A stretch of 64,000 nucleotides of DNA. It comes from Datnioides undecimradiatus. Lineage: Eukaryota > Chordata > Actinopteri > Lobotiformes > Datnioididae. Location of the stretch: positions 21,698,879 through 21,762,878 of the forward strand of contig WARS01000029.1 of the NCBI GenBank assembly GCA_008933995.1. The letters run 5' to 3'. The first letter of the stretch is position 1, and every line of letters begins with the position of its first letter. The notes below the pieces were generated by a model. The model saw only the letters and a program-made list of their open reading frames with translations. It was not told the DNA's origin and ran no database searches. Positions 1-10,914 of this stretch are shown here, in pieces. A program made the translations under genes and the position numbers.

Positions 1-887
1 AGACATATCAGAGCATTGTTGGTGATGTTGCCTCAACGCTCCCCACTCACCTCTTTTTAACTGTCGTCGTTGAAAGAGAGAAACATGTCGATCTCTCCGC
101 TGCTACAACCCAAGTCTGACGACCAACTGATGATAATGCAGTGTGTAATATTGCGTTTCATCTATGCGATGTGGTATCAAACCCAAATCCGATGGAGCTT
201 TGAGATTCCAGCAAAGCTGGAAAATCATCTTGTTGCGTTGTGGCAGCAGAAGACTTGTTGGTGTGACGTCTCCTTCAGATGTTAATCATTGTTTACCACT
301 GTAGCGCTGTGGATGGAGGTCACATGATTACTTTTCGTTCTTGGTGTGATCTGATTTGGTCGATGTTGTCATGGTGCAGCATCAAACTTGATGTCTTCAA
401 GTTTATGAGATCCTTGTTGCACAGTGTGTCTTGCAATGCACGTATGAGATCTGAAATCTTAAAGCCTGAGCACATTTTGTTAGCTAAACAAACATTAGCT
501 AGCTATAATTTGCTTGCAGTTAGCAAGATGTTGACCGAAATGGTTCTTTGATTAGTCTCGGGAAGTGACTGGCTACCTGAAAATGTTGCTTTTTCATAGC
601 CAGCCCACAAGACCATCTACATGTTTCATCCTGGTGCTGAACTACCAACCAGGGGGCTCCAGCAATAACGCCCAGGCTTATCTAGTGTATGTGCACAATT
701 GCTAGCAGTGGATTGAGGGAAGGCTTAGTCTACATCAGCCTACCTTGTGCACCACCCAGTGATGAGCATATACAGAGAATCATCACCTGAATCTGCAGCT
801 ACGCAGAAGCTGTGTGCAGAGTTTTAGTCAAATAAAGCCAGTAAATAATCAACTGCTGTGGTAATGAGTTCACCATATCAACTAAAA
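1..887. other. Unique non-coding sequence, nothing recognised
   Basis: I see no repeat family, exon-like structure or strong regulatory block here. Two short overlapping open frames (70-285 and 279-551, plus strand) have no recognisable domain and are of a length expected by chance. The stretch around 475-515 is rich in TTAGCTA words of the kind left by old fish repeats, but it is too degraded to assign. Confidence 0.5.
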
Positions 888-985
888 CAATTAAGATATG
901 TCAGCGTTGTGTTTACAAAGCTGACATATCTTGTTTGTTGCTGTCCCCAAGTGGCAAAAAAACAGTTATTGCAGGCACAAGGTGT
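888..985 (+). repeat. Degraded fish repeat with internal hairpin
   Basis: The words GTTGTGTTTACA, then TGTCCCCAAGTGGC and an A-run, recur in the same order near 36.64-36.73 kb (GTTGTGTTTACA, then GCCCCCATGGGCC and an A-run). I recognise the arrangement as a dispersed repeat seen in other fish sequences, but I cannot name the family. The left part contains a perfect 13-bp inverted repeat at 893-905 and 920-932. Confidence 0.5.
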
Positions 986-1800
986 TTAAAACCTGTGATG
1001 AAATTTCAATTTATTCGGTAATCCCATTTTCACCCGCTAAATATGTGTGAAGGGTTGCTGTGTGGAGAACTGCAAAGCTGTAAACTAGACTGAGGTAGAA
1101 CTTCCGGTGTGGTCTGCAGGGCGTTTCAGTGGGTTTCCAGCCCTGATGCGGAATAAAACTGCAAGAAAAACAGAATATTCTGAGGGGTCAAAATGTTAAG
1201 ATCTTGAATGTAGTCTGAAAATACTGGAAATGTGTCTTTTAAAATCCCATATCAGTTCAAACCGAATCTCTATCTTTGTCTTTTTGCTCCGTCAGCACTG
1301 GGGGAACTGAGAAGTTTGCAAAGCTCCCTGCTCTCACTGTTCTCACTCCACAGAAATAATTCAACAATGCAGCGTGGGAAGCTGATGTAACGAAATGAAC
1401 TTTATTACCTGGCGGCAAACGCTCTGACAAACAGACGCTCTATGTCATCCTGCAGTCTGCAGTCTCTGGGGTCATATAGGCTGCCACATATCTCTGCTAT
1501 ACATTTTCTGTATTAAGGGATGGATTACTGTGACGTTTGACCCCCAAACTCAGCATCATGGCAGCTTTGTGGCTAGAAAAGCAGAACAGAAAGCTTGCAG
1601 GTGCTAAGTCGCCAGTCAAAGAGTCAGAAAACACACATTTGTCTGGGTCGGCTCCTTCAAATGATGCATTGCGTGTCTCGCACTGTACGTGTTGTGATCA
1701 TCACTGTGATCGAGTCCAGTTGCCGTTTAGAGGCCTGCAATGAGCAAATCGTTCAAATGTGTTGTCCATTAACGTTTGCTACTTTTTAAAGCTTAATTAA
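986..1800. other. Unique non-coding sequence, nothing recognised
   Basis: There is no repeat, promoter or exon signal that I can support. A short plus-strand frame at 1537-1743, with another overlapping it in a second frame, has no recognisable content. Confidence 0.45.
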
Positions 1801-1810
1801 TGTATTTTGT

Positions 1811-1830
1811 GGCCACTAGGGGGCACAGCA
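1811..1830 (+). promoter_or_regulatory. Candidate CTCF binding site
   Basis: The 20-mer GGCCACTAGGGGGCACAGCA matches the CTCF core CCA(C/G)NAGGGGGC with its flanking GG and downstream purines. CTCF binds such sites to form loop anchors and insulators, which would make sense at the edge of a regulatory domain. The word CCACTAGGGGGC also occurs inside some dispersed fish repeats, so it could be repeat-borne. Occupancy cannot be judged from sequence. Confidence 0.45.
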
Positions 1831-2714
1831 GCTATATAACATTAATGTTTTTGATAAAGGCCACAATCCTCCCATTCAGGTATATTTCTAATGAATTATT
1901 ATTTGCTGTTTGTTTATAAAAACTAGATCTTTTTAGTAATTCTGGCTATTAGCTGCGTAACGCACTGCAGAGTACATTTAAAAGTCCTTTAGCTGTACTG
2001 GCTGAAATGCCTCATGTGGAGTTGTATCTTAACAAACTGCATTTCAGACGTTTACCAGTACAACTGTTCAGTGGCATATGAGTTCATCCAGAATGTGATT
2101 GTTAATTCAAAAAGCTGTTCAGTTTGAGGTTTTTACACTTTTGTGCATCTGCTCACTCCATTTCAGGCCCCAAACTGCAATTCGAAATCATCTGGTCGTG
2201 GATTAAGATAGTTCGTTTCAGCCGCACACAGAAAAAAAACCCCCCACACACACACTTTGGTAAATCTGCACTTTTAAATTCATCCTGCTTTCCTGATATC
2301 CATTAAAAAATATACTGACTGTGTTGCTGCTGTCTTCCAGCAGACTTTAAGCATGTTTTAATTCAGCAGTCTTTTATCAGTCGCAGTGCAGTTGGCAGCA
2401 TGACACCGGGGCATAAAACACCAGGCTGGAATGAGTTATTGATTATTACAGTCTGAGTGTAAGCGTAGAATTATCATCCTCGGGGAAAGGTTGAGAATAA
2501 GAAAGTCAGGGATTTTGTGGTCTGAGCTCACTTTGGGCTGAATGGGAAGAAGGAAACATACTGTAGCTGCGTCGTTGCCTCCAGGACTTGATAAAAGTGA
2601 CAGTAAATGTAGACGACAGTGACGTCGCATGCTTTGAAAGTAATACTTCAATTTGAGGATGTGGGATGACTTCGCTCCTCAAACAGCAGACTGATTTGGT
2701 TCCGGCCCACACCT
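1831..2714. other. Unique non-coding sequence
   Basis: This is AT-rich unique sequence with a short A/C-rich tract near 2230-2255. The part from about 2400 to 2700 (TTATTGATTATTACAG, AGAATTATCATCC) has the texture of conserved non-coding DNA but is weaker than the block that follows. Two overlapping minus-strand frames (2436-2651, 2506-2712) look like chance. Confidence 0.35.
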
Positions 2715-3460
2715 AATCCCCAGTACAGTCAATTAACTTTAATTCCACAGCGAGCGAGACAGCGACAGGGTTTTCCTGTGGTCGACTAACCTCGGTAATA
2801 ACTCTTCATTAGTTCAGAGAGGGCTGAAAAGGAATGGAAGGGTTGCCGTGTGCGATTCTCCCACCGAGCTTAACAACGTTTGCTCCTGATTCGCGTGATG
2901 AACGCCTCATATGTGTCCGCAAGAAACACCTGTCACTTACCTCAAGGTTGCAGCTTTGTCACCGGGTTGGGAAATTGCACTCGGCGGATTCGCGTGTCAA
3001 GTAAACTGTGTTAAATGGCTGCGGAGTAACGCGTGAGCAATATGTGAATCTTAGGTGCTTTTTCATGGCCGTAACGCACAATTTCAAAAGCAGAGCGGCT
3101 CTGGAGGCAGAAATAATATCATTAGCAGAGATATTCTGGGGGAAACAATAAGTTAAGAGTCAAACTTGAATGAGAAAATGATTTTTTGGAGATAAACTCT
3201 GCTTTTGCCAGTGTGTGATCCTCATGTCTCGCAGCGACTTTCAGCTGAATCTGTTATATAACTAAATGCATTTAAAAATCTATTTACAAACTGATAATTT
3301 AGCATTTCTAAGCGGTATTACTGTTGGCGCAGCTGTGGGAAAGACAGATCGCTTTCAGAGCAGCACGGGACCCGCTGAAACAATTAACACAGAAGAAGAA
3401 GAGAAGCACGTCCACTAAGGAGGTGAAGTGAAATTGTTGCACTATCACAATAAGTGTTTA
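2715..3460. promoter_or_regulatory. Candidate conserved non-coding element block
   Basis: This is a long unique block without repeat signatures. It carries homeodomain-type words (CAATTAACTTTAATTCC, CTTCATTAG, CATTAGC), an E-box-like CACCTGTCAC near 2927, and many unmethylated-looking CpGs amid AT-rich DNA. That texture is typical of vertebrate developmental enhancers. The call rests on composition and motif content only, since no cross-species comparison was possible. Confidence 0.35.
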
Positions 3461-4145
3461 TGACTCAATAACATGAAAGAACAAACCTTGACACCAAAAT
3501 GGGGCTTTTTATTTGAAGTTTCTTGCTTTTTTCACAGCCACATGAAAGACCGACCGTCTGATTTGAATGTCTTCCGGGCTCTTGCAGAGTCTGCTACTGG
3601 TAGCTGCCAAATAAACACATTTAGTATTTTTTTTTATTAAACAACAAAGTTATTGTTTTTTTTATTAAATGCTCCTTCAATGCACCGCTGCTCCTGGGCT
3701 TCCCTGGTAACCATGTGTTCAGCGTCAGCATGAATTGTGGGTAATTCAATCAAGAAAGGTCTGCAGAAACGCAAACGCACAGAAAGTGAAAGAAAGGGGC
3801 CCCGCATGTCTGCAGGAGAGCCATCATGCACTTGACAGTTTGACAGTGAGACACCTCCAAGACCACGAGTGTGAACATTTGGATCGGGCCAAAGTCAAAG
3901 TCAAAACACGGCAGAAACAAGATTTTCAGATTTATAGGTTTGATTACCAACATTCAGTCACTTTGCTTGCAGTCACAGTGTCATCTGCTTGGGATTCCTG
4001 TTGGCTCGCTGTTGCTGATCCAACACTACGCAGTGCTGTTGAAATCCCTACACTGCCCATGAAACTGTGTGTGGCTTTTTTTTTTTTAGCGTTTGCATGA
4101 GTGAGAAGCATTGCTTCCGTCTTCCGTCAGCAGCTATGTAATTTC
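3461..4145. other. Unique sequence with homopolymer tracts
   Basis: A T-run interrupted near 3628-3664 and another at about 4077-4088 are visible. The plus-strand frame at 3735-4100 (121 codons) overlaps other open frames on both strands. It ends in a run of Phe codons created by the poly-T and has no recognisable domain, so I regard it as chance. Confidence 0.45.
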
Positions 4146-4200
4146 TTAATACCCTTGAGCAAGGCACTTAAGCTGCCAGCTGCTCCACAAGCAGGAGAAT
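4146..4200 (+). mobile_element. SINE remnant
   Basis: The words ACCCTTGAGCAAGGCACTTA followed by GCTGCTCC match the body of tRNA-derived fish SINEs (CCTTGAGCAAGGCACTTAACCCC...TGCTCC). The tRNA-like head and the 3' tail are not recognisable, so this is a short old fragment. Confidence 0.55.
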
Positions 4201-4860
4201 TTGTTTCAACCTCATTACGCATGTATACAGTATCCAGTGAAACAGTGCGGATCTCGGTGCTGCCACAATGTGTGTTTTTGTGTTTATGCGTGTTTGTATT
4301 CATCCTGCTCTTGGTAGAGAAGGACTCGGGGGTTAGCTTCCCACCGGAGGCAGGTCAAAGGGGGCGAGAGAGCAGATGTATTTTTCTCTCCTCCTAAACG
4401 TGATTATGTCCCGTAGCCTCTGGCTGCACATGTAGAGGACTACAGAGGAGGTATTAGACGGCAGCGGCTTTAATGATGCAAGTTCCACTGCACCAACGAG
4501 ACAACTGGAAGCCTCCCGCAGCTTTCCATCTCAAACGTCTTGAACGGCAAATACTGCAGTCGCTCCCTGATGTCAGATTCATTGGCTCCCCAGGAGACGG
4601 GATCTAAAATCAGTCGCTCTGCGGGGTCAGGACAAAACGGAGCTCCACGATTATTTATAGATGACCCTGAGATCATGCTCAGCCGTAGCAACCGCAGCAT
4701 CGCGGAAAACCGGGTCACTGAATACGTATATGATCATGCATCCTTACAGCTGTTGCAGAGGAGCTTGGGGCAGGGAGCTGGGCTCTTAAGTCATCACCGT
4801 CAAGCCATCACATTCTGGGACACAGTAAGGAACACAGGTCATTTAAGGCGATGACACACG
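4201..4860. other. Unique sequence, both strands open for about 180 bp
   Basis: A plus-strand frame (4540-4854, 104 codons) and a minus-strand frame (4470-4718, 82 codons) overlap. The plus frame includes the peptide RLFIDDPEIMLSRSNRS, which has normal protein composition, but I recognise no family. There are no convincing flanking splice signals. Chance is the default, and a missed exon is possible but unlikely. Confidence 0.25.
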
Positions 4861-6399
4861 GACCTGTTGGCTCTGGTTCAACGTGATCTCAAACTGTCGT
4901 GCCTTTGCTGATCGTCTTCTGTGTGTCTAAAACCTTGGATGCATCACGCAAAAACATCTTAACAGCTGTTGAACCCACTGCAGTTCTGCAGAGACATTCA
5001 TGGTGCTCAGAAGATGAACCCTGGCCACTTTTACTGCAGCGTCACTGCTCAGTTAGCATGTGCTTTTTGGGGTGAAGTTGAATATTATTGCATTTGTTTT
5101 GGCTTTGAACTGCAAAAACAAGCGTCTTTGTCTGACGCTCAGACGCTATAAAGAGCCGTAAACTAAACACACAGCATACTGTAGAGCGCTGTAGGTCTTG
5201 ATACACTGTTTGCAAATATTGTGCTTTGTGATTTGTGTCTCCTGGTCTTAATCTATATTCAGTTTGATTCCAGTGTCTGAATTTAGCTCAGATAGTTTGA
5301 AACTGTGCCCTCTGTTTCACTCCAAGTATGTCTCCAGCTGTAGTTTCTTCTGTCTATGAATAATTGATCTGATAGTTTTTAGAGACACTATCTGTTACGT
5401 TTGCATTTTGTGCCCGGGCTTGGCGAAGCCCCCCACAGCTAACACTGGCATTTTATCTTCTGACCTTTGATGTTGTTTTTAATGTTCTTTCTCTTGAAAC
5501 TTAAAAAGAAAACCGCCCCAAGTCTTTGTTACTGTCACCTAAATCCAGCCCGTGTTATCTTGGAGACTGTGTTGTCACTTCTTATCTGCTTTTTCGCTGC
5601 TGGTGATCAACAGAGTTGGGTCGAGCAAGTCTCTGCCAGGCCCTATCTCCTGGATGCCACGACCGTTTTGTCTGCAGAGGCACGAAAGACCTTGTCATGA
5701 GAGTGTGCATCAACAGCCGCTCGAATGCACCGTGGGATTTAAACAGTCCTTCTGCGAAGGTGTAGCTCTGTGTTTGCCATCAAGGTTGCTGCACAGAGCA
5801 AAACAGTTTCATTTCTTTTTTTTTTTTTTTTTAGGATGACAGGGTTAAAAGAGGGCGAGTTAAACCTTGAATGGTGAAAAACATTATAAAAAAATATGAT
5901 GAAAATATGACATTTCTTATTTATTCTAGGTTGTGTCAAATCTCTGCAAAGCCTATTGTAATCCAAGGAAACATCTTCTTCTTCTTCTTCTGTCTTGGAG
6001 TGGAAACGGCTGATCATGCGAGTTAAATATTGGCAAATGTATAACTTATTCATTTTCCATTGAAAGCATAAACTACCTTCTTAATAATAGAAATAGAGTG
6101 ATGGAAACATTAATATCTTCTAGATGAATTACCATTAATTTGTATAAATACTAATTTCTAATGACCCAAATGACAGTGCCATTTGGTCTATGTTAACGGT
6201 GACGAGGCTAATGTCTTGTCAGCTATTGGCTGAGCTCCACTCACAATGGATTGTAGCAGCTTTTCAATCAGTGCCATCGTCGTTTGAGCAGTACTCATGC
6301 AGAAAAGTGGGTAAACTCTCAAACGTCAGCGCAGAACAAAGGCAGAAGGAAAGGAAAAGTCTCCACGGCCCATTAAGGCTAAGTGTAACTTATAATTTA
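4861..6399. other. Unique sequence with T17 and CTT tracts
   Basis: This region has a T17 run at 5816-5832 and a short (CTT)n at about 5972-5990. The minus-strand frame at 5739-6053 encodes Glu and Lys runs from these tracts and is an artefact. I see nothing else that I can support in this 1.5 kb. Confidence 0.45.
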
Positions 6400-6720
6400 A
6401 AATAACTTGTCTCTCACAGTTAGATCTCGTCAGGTGACGGGCCTCTGTAAAAGGAGATTGCGGGTTGCCAGTGGGAGTAGAAATTATCTCCGCTGAGTCC
6501 AAATTTAATTTTTGTCAGACTTCAGGAATGACGAGAAATCGCACAGCCGGGAAAGGAGGCAGAGGCGAAATGGTTGGATTTTACTGACAAAGTATACTTA
6601 AAGAATAATCCATTATTACCTGGCGCAGTGCGGCAGGTGTGCAGGATTTTAATAATTACAAATGATGTAAAATATGCACAGTTTATAGCTAGATACGCTT
6701 TGGATGACATTTGAACCATT
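6400..6720. promoter_or_regulatory. Candidate conserved non-coding element
   Basis: This is a unique block with AAATTATCTCC, CCAAATTTAATTTTTGTCAG, AATAATCCATTATTACC and TTTTAATAATTACAAATGATG, a cluster of homeodomain, bicoid-like (TAATCC) and GATA-like words without repeat signatures. It resembles vertebrate enhancer DNA. Conservation was not tested. Confidence 0.35.
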
Positions 6721-7409
6721 GTAGAACTTGTGAAAATAGATACACAGAATATGTTGCACTGGCTTCAACTTCCCAAGTGCACAGTGCCTTTGTCAAACTA
6801 ATGTAATTCTTGATACAGCAGCTGTGGGATCTGGTGGAACCTGTCCGCGATATCATGTGATTAGATGTTTTGCCTTGTGGGAAAACATGTCCACCTCTCT
6901 TTCTGGTTCAGCGCCTCTGTTTACATCTCCCTGCTAACATCTTGTGGTCAGCACATCACACCTCTGCCAGGGAAACGTCAGCAAAGGGAAAAACACGGAG
7001 ACGCGGAGAGCGCCGGCGCATTTGTATGCATCCGACGCATCCGACCGGGCAGGTATACAGTAACTATCACCCACTGTAAGAAAGGGAGAGAGAGGGAGGG
7101 AAACATACGTGAAAAGCTGGTGAGTCTCATCCCTCCTCTCCAGTCTGAACATGCACAGAGCTTTCTATTCCCTGAGCTCAATGCCTCTGCTTTTGATCCT
7201 GTCAGCTCTGCGCGGCTCTCTCGGACGGGTCACCGGATGAGAGCTTTGGGTCTGGCTCCTCCACAGGGAAGAAACCTGGACCTCAAAGAGAGGTCAGAAA
7301 GAGAAACTCAAACCCCGGGTCCTCGGGGAGAGGAGACCGACTGCTTATCAGAGGCTTATCAAGCCTTGGAGGGTTATATGCACAGTCAGGCCTCTGAGAA
7401 TTGGTATTA
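6721..7409. other. Unique sequence with longest open frame in window (probably non-coding)
   Basis: The plus-strand frame 6865-7410 is 181 codons and overlaps open frames in other phases and on the minus strand. It lacks any recognisable domain, signal peptide or conserved motif, and it is rich in Arg, Glu and Gly from purine-rich DNA. One frame of this size is expected by chance in a window this long. The 3' half contains paired GATA-type words, which suggests regulatory rather than coding content. Confidence 0.3.
7344..7361 (-). promoter_or_regulatory. Paired GATA-type sites
   Basis: Two copies of CTTATCA (reverse complement TGATAAG) start at 7344 and 7355, spaced 11 bp apart, about one helical turn. 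TGATAAG is the consensus of GATA-family zinc-finger factors. Such phased pairs are common in enhancers. Function is inferred only. Confidence 0.4.
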
Positions 7410-7500
7410 AAACTGAAGAAGTAAGAGGGAGAGCGAAAGGGAAGGGGAGATGAAGGGAGGGGTTGGGTCTCTGAGGGAGAGAGTAAAAGAGATTAGTTTT
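7410..7500. repeat. Purine-rich low-complexity tract
   Basis: The stretch is almost entirely A and G on the plus strand (GAGGGAGAGCGAAAGGGAAG and similar), an imperfect (GA)n-type tract. Confidence 0.7.
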
Positions 7501-8135
7501 AGATGAGATGAGCTTCATTGTCATCGAGCAAGAATTTTCTTTGTCTCCTTAATCAGCCCCCCCCACCCCTCTTTCTCAAAACAGAGACAGAACAAGGGAG
7601 AATTGTTGGGATAAGATTTAATTTATTCCAGGACTATAAACACTTGAGGGGCTACTTAATTTTCATTAGACGCACTGATGCTCATCAACAAATTCAATAT
7701 GTGTGCAGGGCTTGACAGGGAGTCACGCTGGCACGACGACCGTTCTGCGCGGAGTCTCCTCCCGTGTTTCCAAAAGTGCGTTTGCTAGGAGGTAATCTGT
7801 CATTGTAAACGTAGGGGAACACATAAAGGGTCCAGAGAATGGAGACTTAGCCAACTTTTAAAGAAGGGTTTGCAGTGACGAAGGGATTTGGTTTAAAGGT
7901 CAAACACATGGAGCCTCGGTTGGAGAGAGGCATTTGTATGTAGTGCAACAAAATCTTTAACTTGGAGAAAAAGCCCACGGTTACGATTTACAACCCGTAA
8001 TGTGAAAGGAATGTAAAGCTGCTGTGATCAATATTTTACATTAATAATGGATTCGGTTATTATGAGTGTGGGGAAGGGGCTGCTACCAGTGACAGTCTCG
8101 ATGCCACAGTGCAGCAGGTGCTGTTATCGTTGATG
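7501..8135. promoter_or_regulatory. Candidate conserved non-coding element
   Basis: After a C8 run near 7559-7566, the unique stretch holds GATAAGATTTAATTTATTCC, CTACTTAATTTTCATTAG and, near 8035, TTACATTAATAATGGATTC, all homeodomain- or GATA-rich. The first 40 bases (GATGAGCTTCATTGTCATCG) resemble a short dispersed fish repeat (GATGAACTTTATTGTCATTG), so the left edge may be repeat-derived. Confidence 0.3.
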
Positions 8136-8139
8136 ATTT

Positions 8140-8310
8140 GTGCTATTTAGAGCTGGTGGAGACCAAAACAGAGCAAAAAAGAAGAGTGAGTATTGATCTT
8201 CCGCTGGTCAGGTGGTCAGAAGTGCAACTCTAAATTAATGCTGGTGTTGCCCCGTGACTGCTTGACGTGTGAACAAACGCATATAGGTTTTCCGGACGGT
8301 TTAACAATGA
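8140..8310 (+). repeat. Dispersed fish repeat, family A, copy 1
   Basis: The sequence GCTGGTGGAGACCAAAACAG, then GTCAGGTGGTCAGAAGTG and CTGCTTGACGTGTGAACAAA, is a repeat I recognise from other fish genomes. A second copy in the opposite orientation lies at 10.92-11.11 kb and shares GGTGGAGACCAAAA, a following AGAGC/GGAGC word and a GTCA/CCAG-rich segment. I cannot name the family or its class. Confidence 0.55.
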
Positions 8311-9305
8311 AATGTTTGTCATATTTGTTGATTTGTTGTCATTTTTCTTAATTGTCATGGGACTAAGAAGACTGAACGTTAACTTCTGTGCAAGATTTTG
8401 TCTTTTGAATTAGAAATTAGGCTTTGGTGGTTCAGCTCTGCTCCGTTTTACCTCCTACCACTATCTGAACGACTTTGAGCTTCTAGTGACTTTGAGAAAA
8501 TCTGTCATTAAAACACTGAAACCAGCCATGGGAATAAAAACAGACATCTGTGCTTTTCAGTTGACCATTTCCTCGCCTCCTTCTACTTTTCTTCTTGGCG
8601 TTCAGGCGGCAGCGAACAGTTGAATTGTCTTCCTCAGCTGTCTGACTGTGTGTTTGCCCTCCAATGGACTGGAAACATATCCAGAATGTTTGCTTGGCTT
8701 CCGCCCTGCAGACAGACTTCAGCCTGCAATGATAAGATTAAATACAGAACATTATAGTGAATAGATACGTTCCTGACAAAATAAAAGGATGCAGTGTTTA
8801 GGATCTGATTTTAATATTGAAGGGGCAAAGGCTAAATATGAAAACACATTACAATCTCTTAGCAGCCAAAGCAGCGAGCAGTATTTTCATGAAGCGCCTT
8901 TGCCAAAATGCAGTTTTCAGTTGACTTTTCACCAGAGTTGACTGATGCTCCACTCGTGCTGGTTTTCATTCACGATCCAACATTGAAGTCTGGCACCTTG
9001 CACAGCCGAGCTGAAGCCAAGCCTGGTCCAACCGGAGAAGCTGGAGCTAAGAAGACGGTCGGTAACCATCTTGCAATCAGTATTTTGGTCATGCAGTCCA
9101 TCTTAATCTCCACCGTTACACCTCAGTAAGACCCTTTATAAGCGAATACAAATCATGCTTCATTATTGAATTGATTTAGATACATAGCCAAGATGTCGTT
9201 TTATTATTTAGTGGGCAGCAAAACTTGCTAGTATCAGGGCTTTATGAAGTGCAGTGTCGACCACTTTTGTCCAAACGAATGAAGTGTTGTCATTCTCGGT
9301 CCCTC
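8311..9305. other. Unique non-coding sequence, weak enhancer-like texture
   Basis: The part from 8725 to 8870 (GCAATGATAAGATTAAATAC, GGATCTGATTTTAATATTG) has GATA and homeodomain words. The rest is unremarkable. The plus-strand frame at 8908-9129 (73 codons) has no recognisable content. Confidence 0.3.
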
Positions 9306-9307
9306 TG

Positions 9308-9567
9308 GACTTACAGAGCGCCTTTCTAGTCTTCTGGTCTAGTCTTCTACATGTCAGCATTCACCCAATCACACTAATTTGTTCAAAGCTGCTGCAGTAA
9401 GGAAAGAAACGAAGGAAACTTAGTCCCTGGTTCGTCATTCAAACGCCGATGGCGCAATCTGGGGTTCAGTGTCTTGCCCAAGGGCACTTTGCATTGCAGC
9501 TCGAGGTGAAGCCGGCGATCGAACTGCCAATCTTCTGTTGGGTGGATGACCCACTCCACCTCTAAGC
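9308..9567 (-). mobile_element. tRNA-derived SINE, near full length
   Basis: Read on the minus strand from 9567, it begins with a polymerase III A-box-like GCTTAGAGGTGGAGTGGG, followed by a B-box-like GTTCGATCGCCGGCTTC. The body word TTGGGCAAGACACTGAACCC and GCGCCATCGGCGTTTGAATG follow, and it ends in the tail AAAGGCGCTCTGTAAGTCCA. This order matches a widespread fish SINE. The same family recurs at 60.02-60.26 kb (plus) and 46.32-46.43 kb (plus, 5' part). There is no sign of recent activity: the boxes are mutated. Confidence 0.8.
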
Positions 9568-9734
9568 ACAGAAGATAAATCCTAATGACTTTCCTCTGAA
9601 TATTTAAAGTGCTACAGAGTTTTTACTGATTCACGTTGGTTTAATGCTCCTCTAACTTTTTCTGTAACTCAAATAAGGTAAAAATTTTTATTTGTCCAAT
9701 ATTACAAAATGCCGGCAAATATAATTAATAATTT

Positions 9735-9860
9735 AAACTGAGCATGTTAGCATGCTGACAATTAGCACAAAGCGCTGTGGTGTTTGGATTCAGCCTCATG
9801 AGGCCACAGACATGACTGACATACACTCTGGATGTAATATAAACAGATCCAAACACAGAT
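9735..9860 (-). repeat. Dispersed fish repeat, family B, fragment
   Basis: The words GAGCATGTTAGCATGCTGA, TTAGCACAAAGCGCTGTGG and TTCAGCCTCATGAGGCCACA match one end of a fish repeat whose other copies in this window lie at 24.26, 26.02 and 62.34 kb. Orientation is set relative to the 62.34 kb copy, which is called plus. Confidence 0.55.
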
Positions 9861-10914
9861 AGCAGCGTTCTGTTACGTCCCCAATGGCCATCAGACGCTC
9901 TGAATGTGAGCCAGTCAATGCGGCATCTAAACCTCCGCAGACTCTCCCTCCTTGTTCTCCATTCGCCACTGGGTTAATAGCAATTCTGCCTCAGACAGTG
10001 CGAATGTGTGCGGCTAAGCCTCTACCGTGCTAAGACTCTCGGTCGTGGTAAGATGGAAAAGAAGAGCAGCTTGTACAGTGAGACGCACAGAAAGCAGCTC
10101 TGTTAGCCCACACTAATGATGCCTGATTGGCTATATATATAAAAAAAAAAACATGCAACCATTACTGTGAGCAGGCCAATTATATCATCTTTCCAGCAGG
10201 GAAACTAAAGTATATATTGTGCTTGAAGAAACCAGCCAGAGAAGAAAAATGCCTTACAGATACACAGATGTGAACATCAAATTGCATCAATATCAAGGCT
10301 GGAAGAGTGGAGGCCTCTGAGTCCTGCGGGGATTCAAAGAGACTGTTTTAGTTGCAAAAGGAAAACAAACATTCTCCTTGCGAGGAAGGCAGAGCACCAA
10401 GAGCTCAAAATAGAGACATCACTCCCCATCCCCACTCTATGTCGCGCAGAAAAACGCAGTTGGGGATCTGCAGTGTTTCTGCAAACAGATTTAAGTTTGA
10501 AATGTTTTGATGACGCAGGAAAAGTTGACCAAAGGGTGCCGAAGCTGTCGTTCTCAGTTGCCGTAGCCCACCCCGGTGTGTTTCTGTTTCCTGGCTGCAA
10601 GGATCCACGCTCACTGTGCCTAATCCAACATGCTAACTGAGGCAGTCACACAGAAAATCCTGTAACTACACGACGCCTACACCCAACTCTTATTGTCAGC
10701 AATCCTTTTCTGTTTTCAACTTAACAACTCTGTTTTGCCTGGTTTGTCTAGTTTGTCCTTTAGGACGTAATTGTTGTTGGTTTATGGCTTATCGTGAATA
10801 GTTTGTCAGACATTGTGTGAATGGAGCAAAGCACTTAAATGTCTCAGGAGTGAGTTTATCACTCGAATGTGTACTTAAACATCAATTACAAAGCCAAGCA
10901 ATTCCATCACCAAT
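9861..10914. other. Unique sequence, nothing recognised
   Basis: There is a short A12 run after TATATATATA at about 10132-10151. The minus-strand frames at 10334-10600 and 10405-10614 overlap each other and carry no recognisable domain. Nothing else can be supported. Confidence 0.4.

Noticed and set aside
6865..7410. 181-codon plus-strand frame as a gene
   Set aside because: No domain, purine-biased composition, overlapping frames on both strands, and a length expected by chance in this much sequence.
7503..7540. Possible 'GATGAACTTTATTGTCATTG' retroelement tail
   Set aside because: Only about 35 bases resemble it, too short to call.
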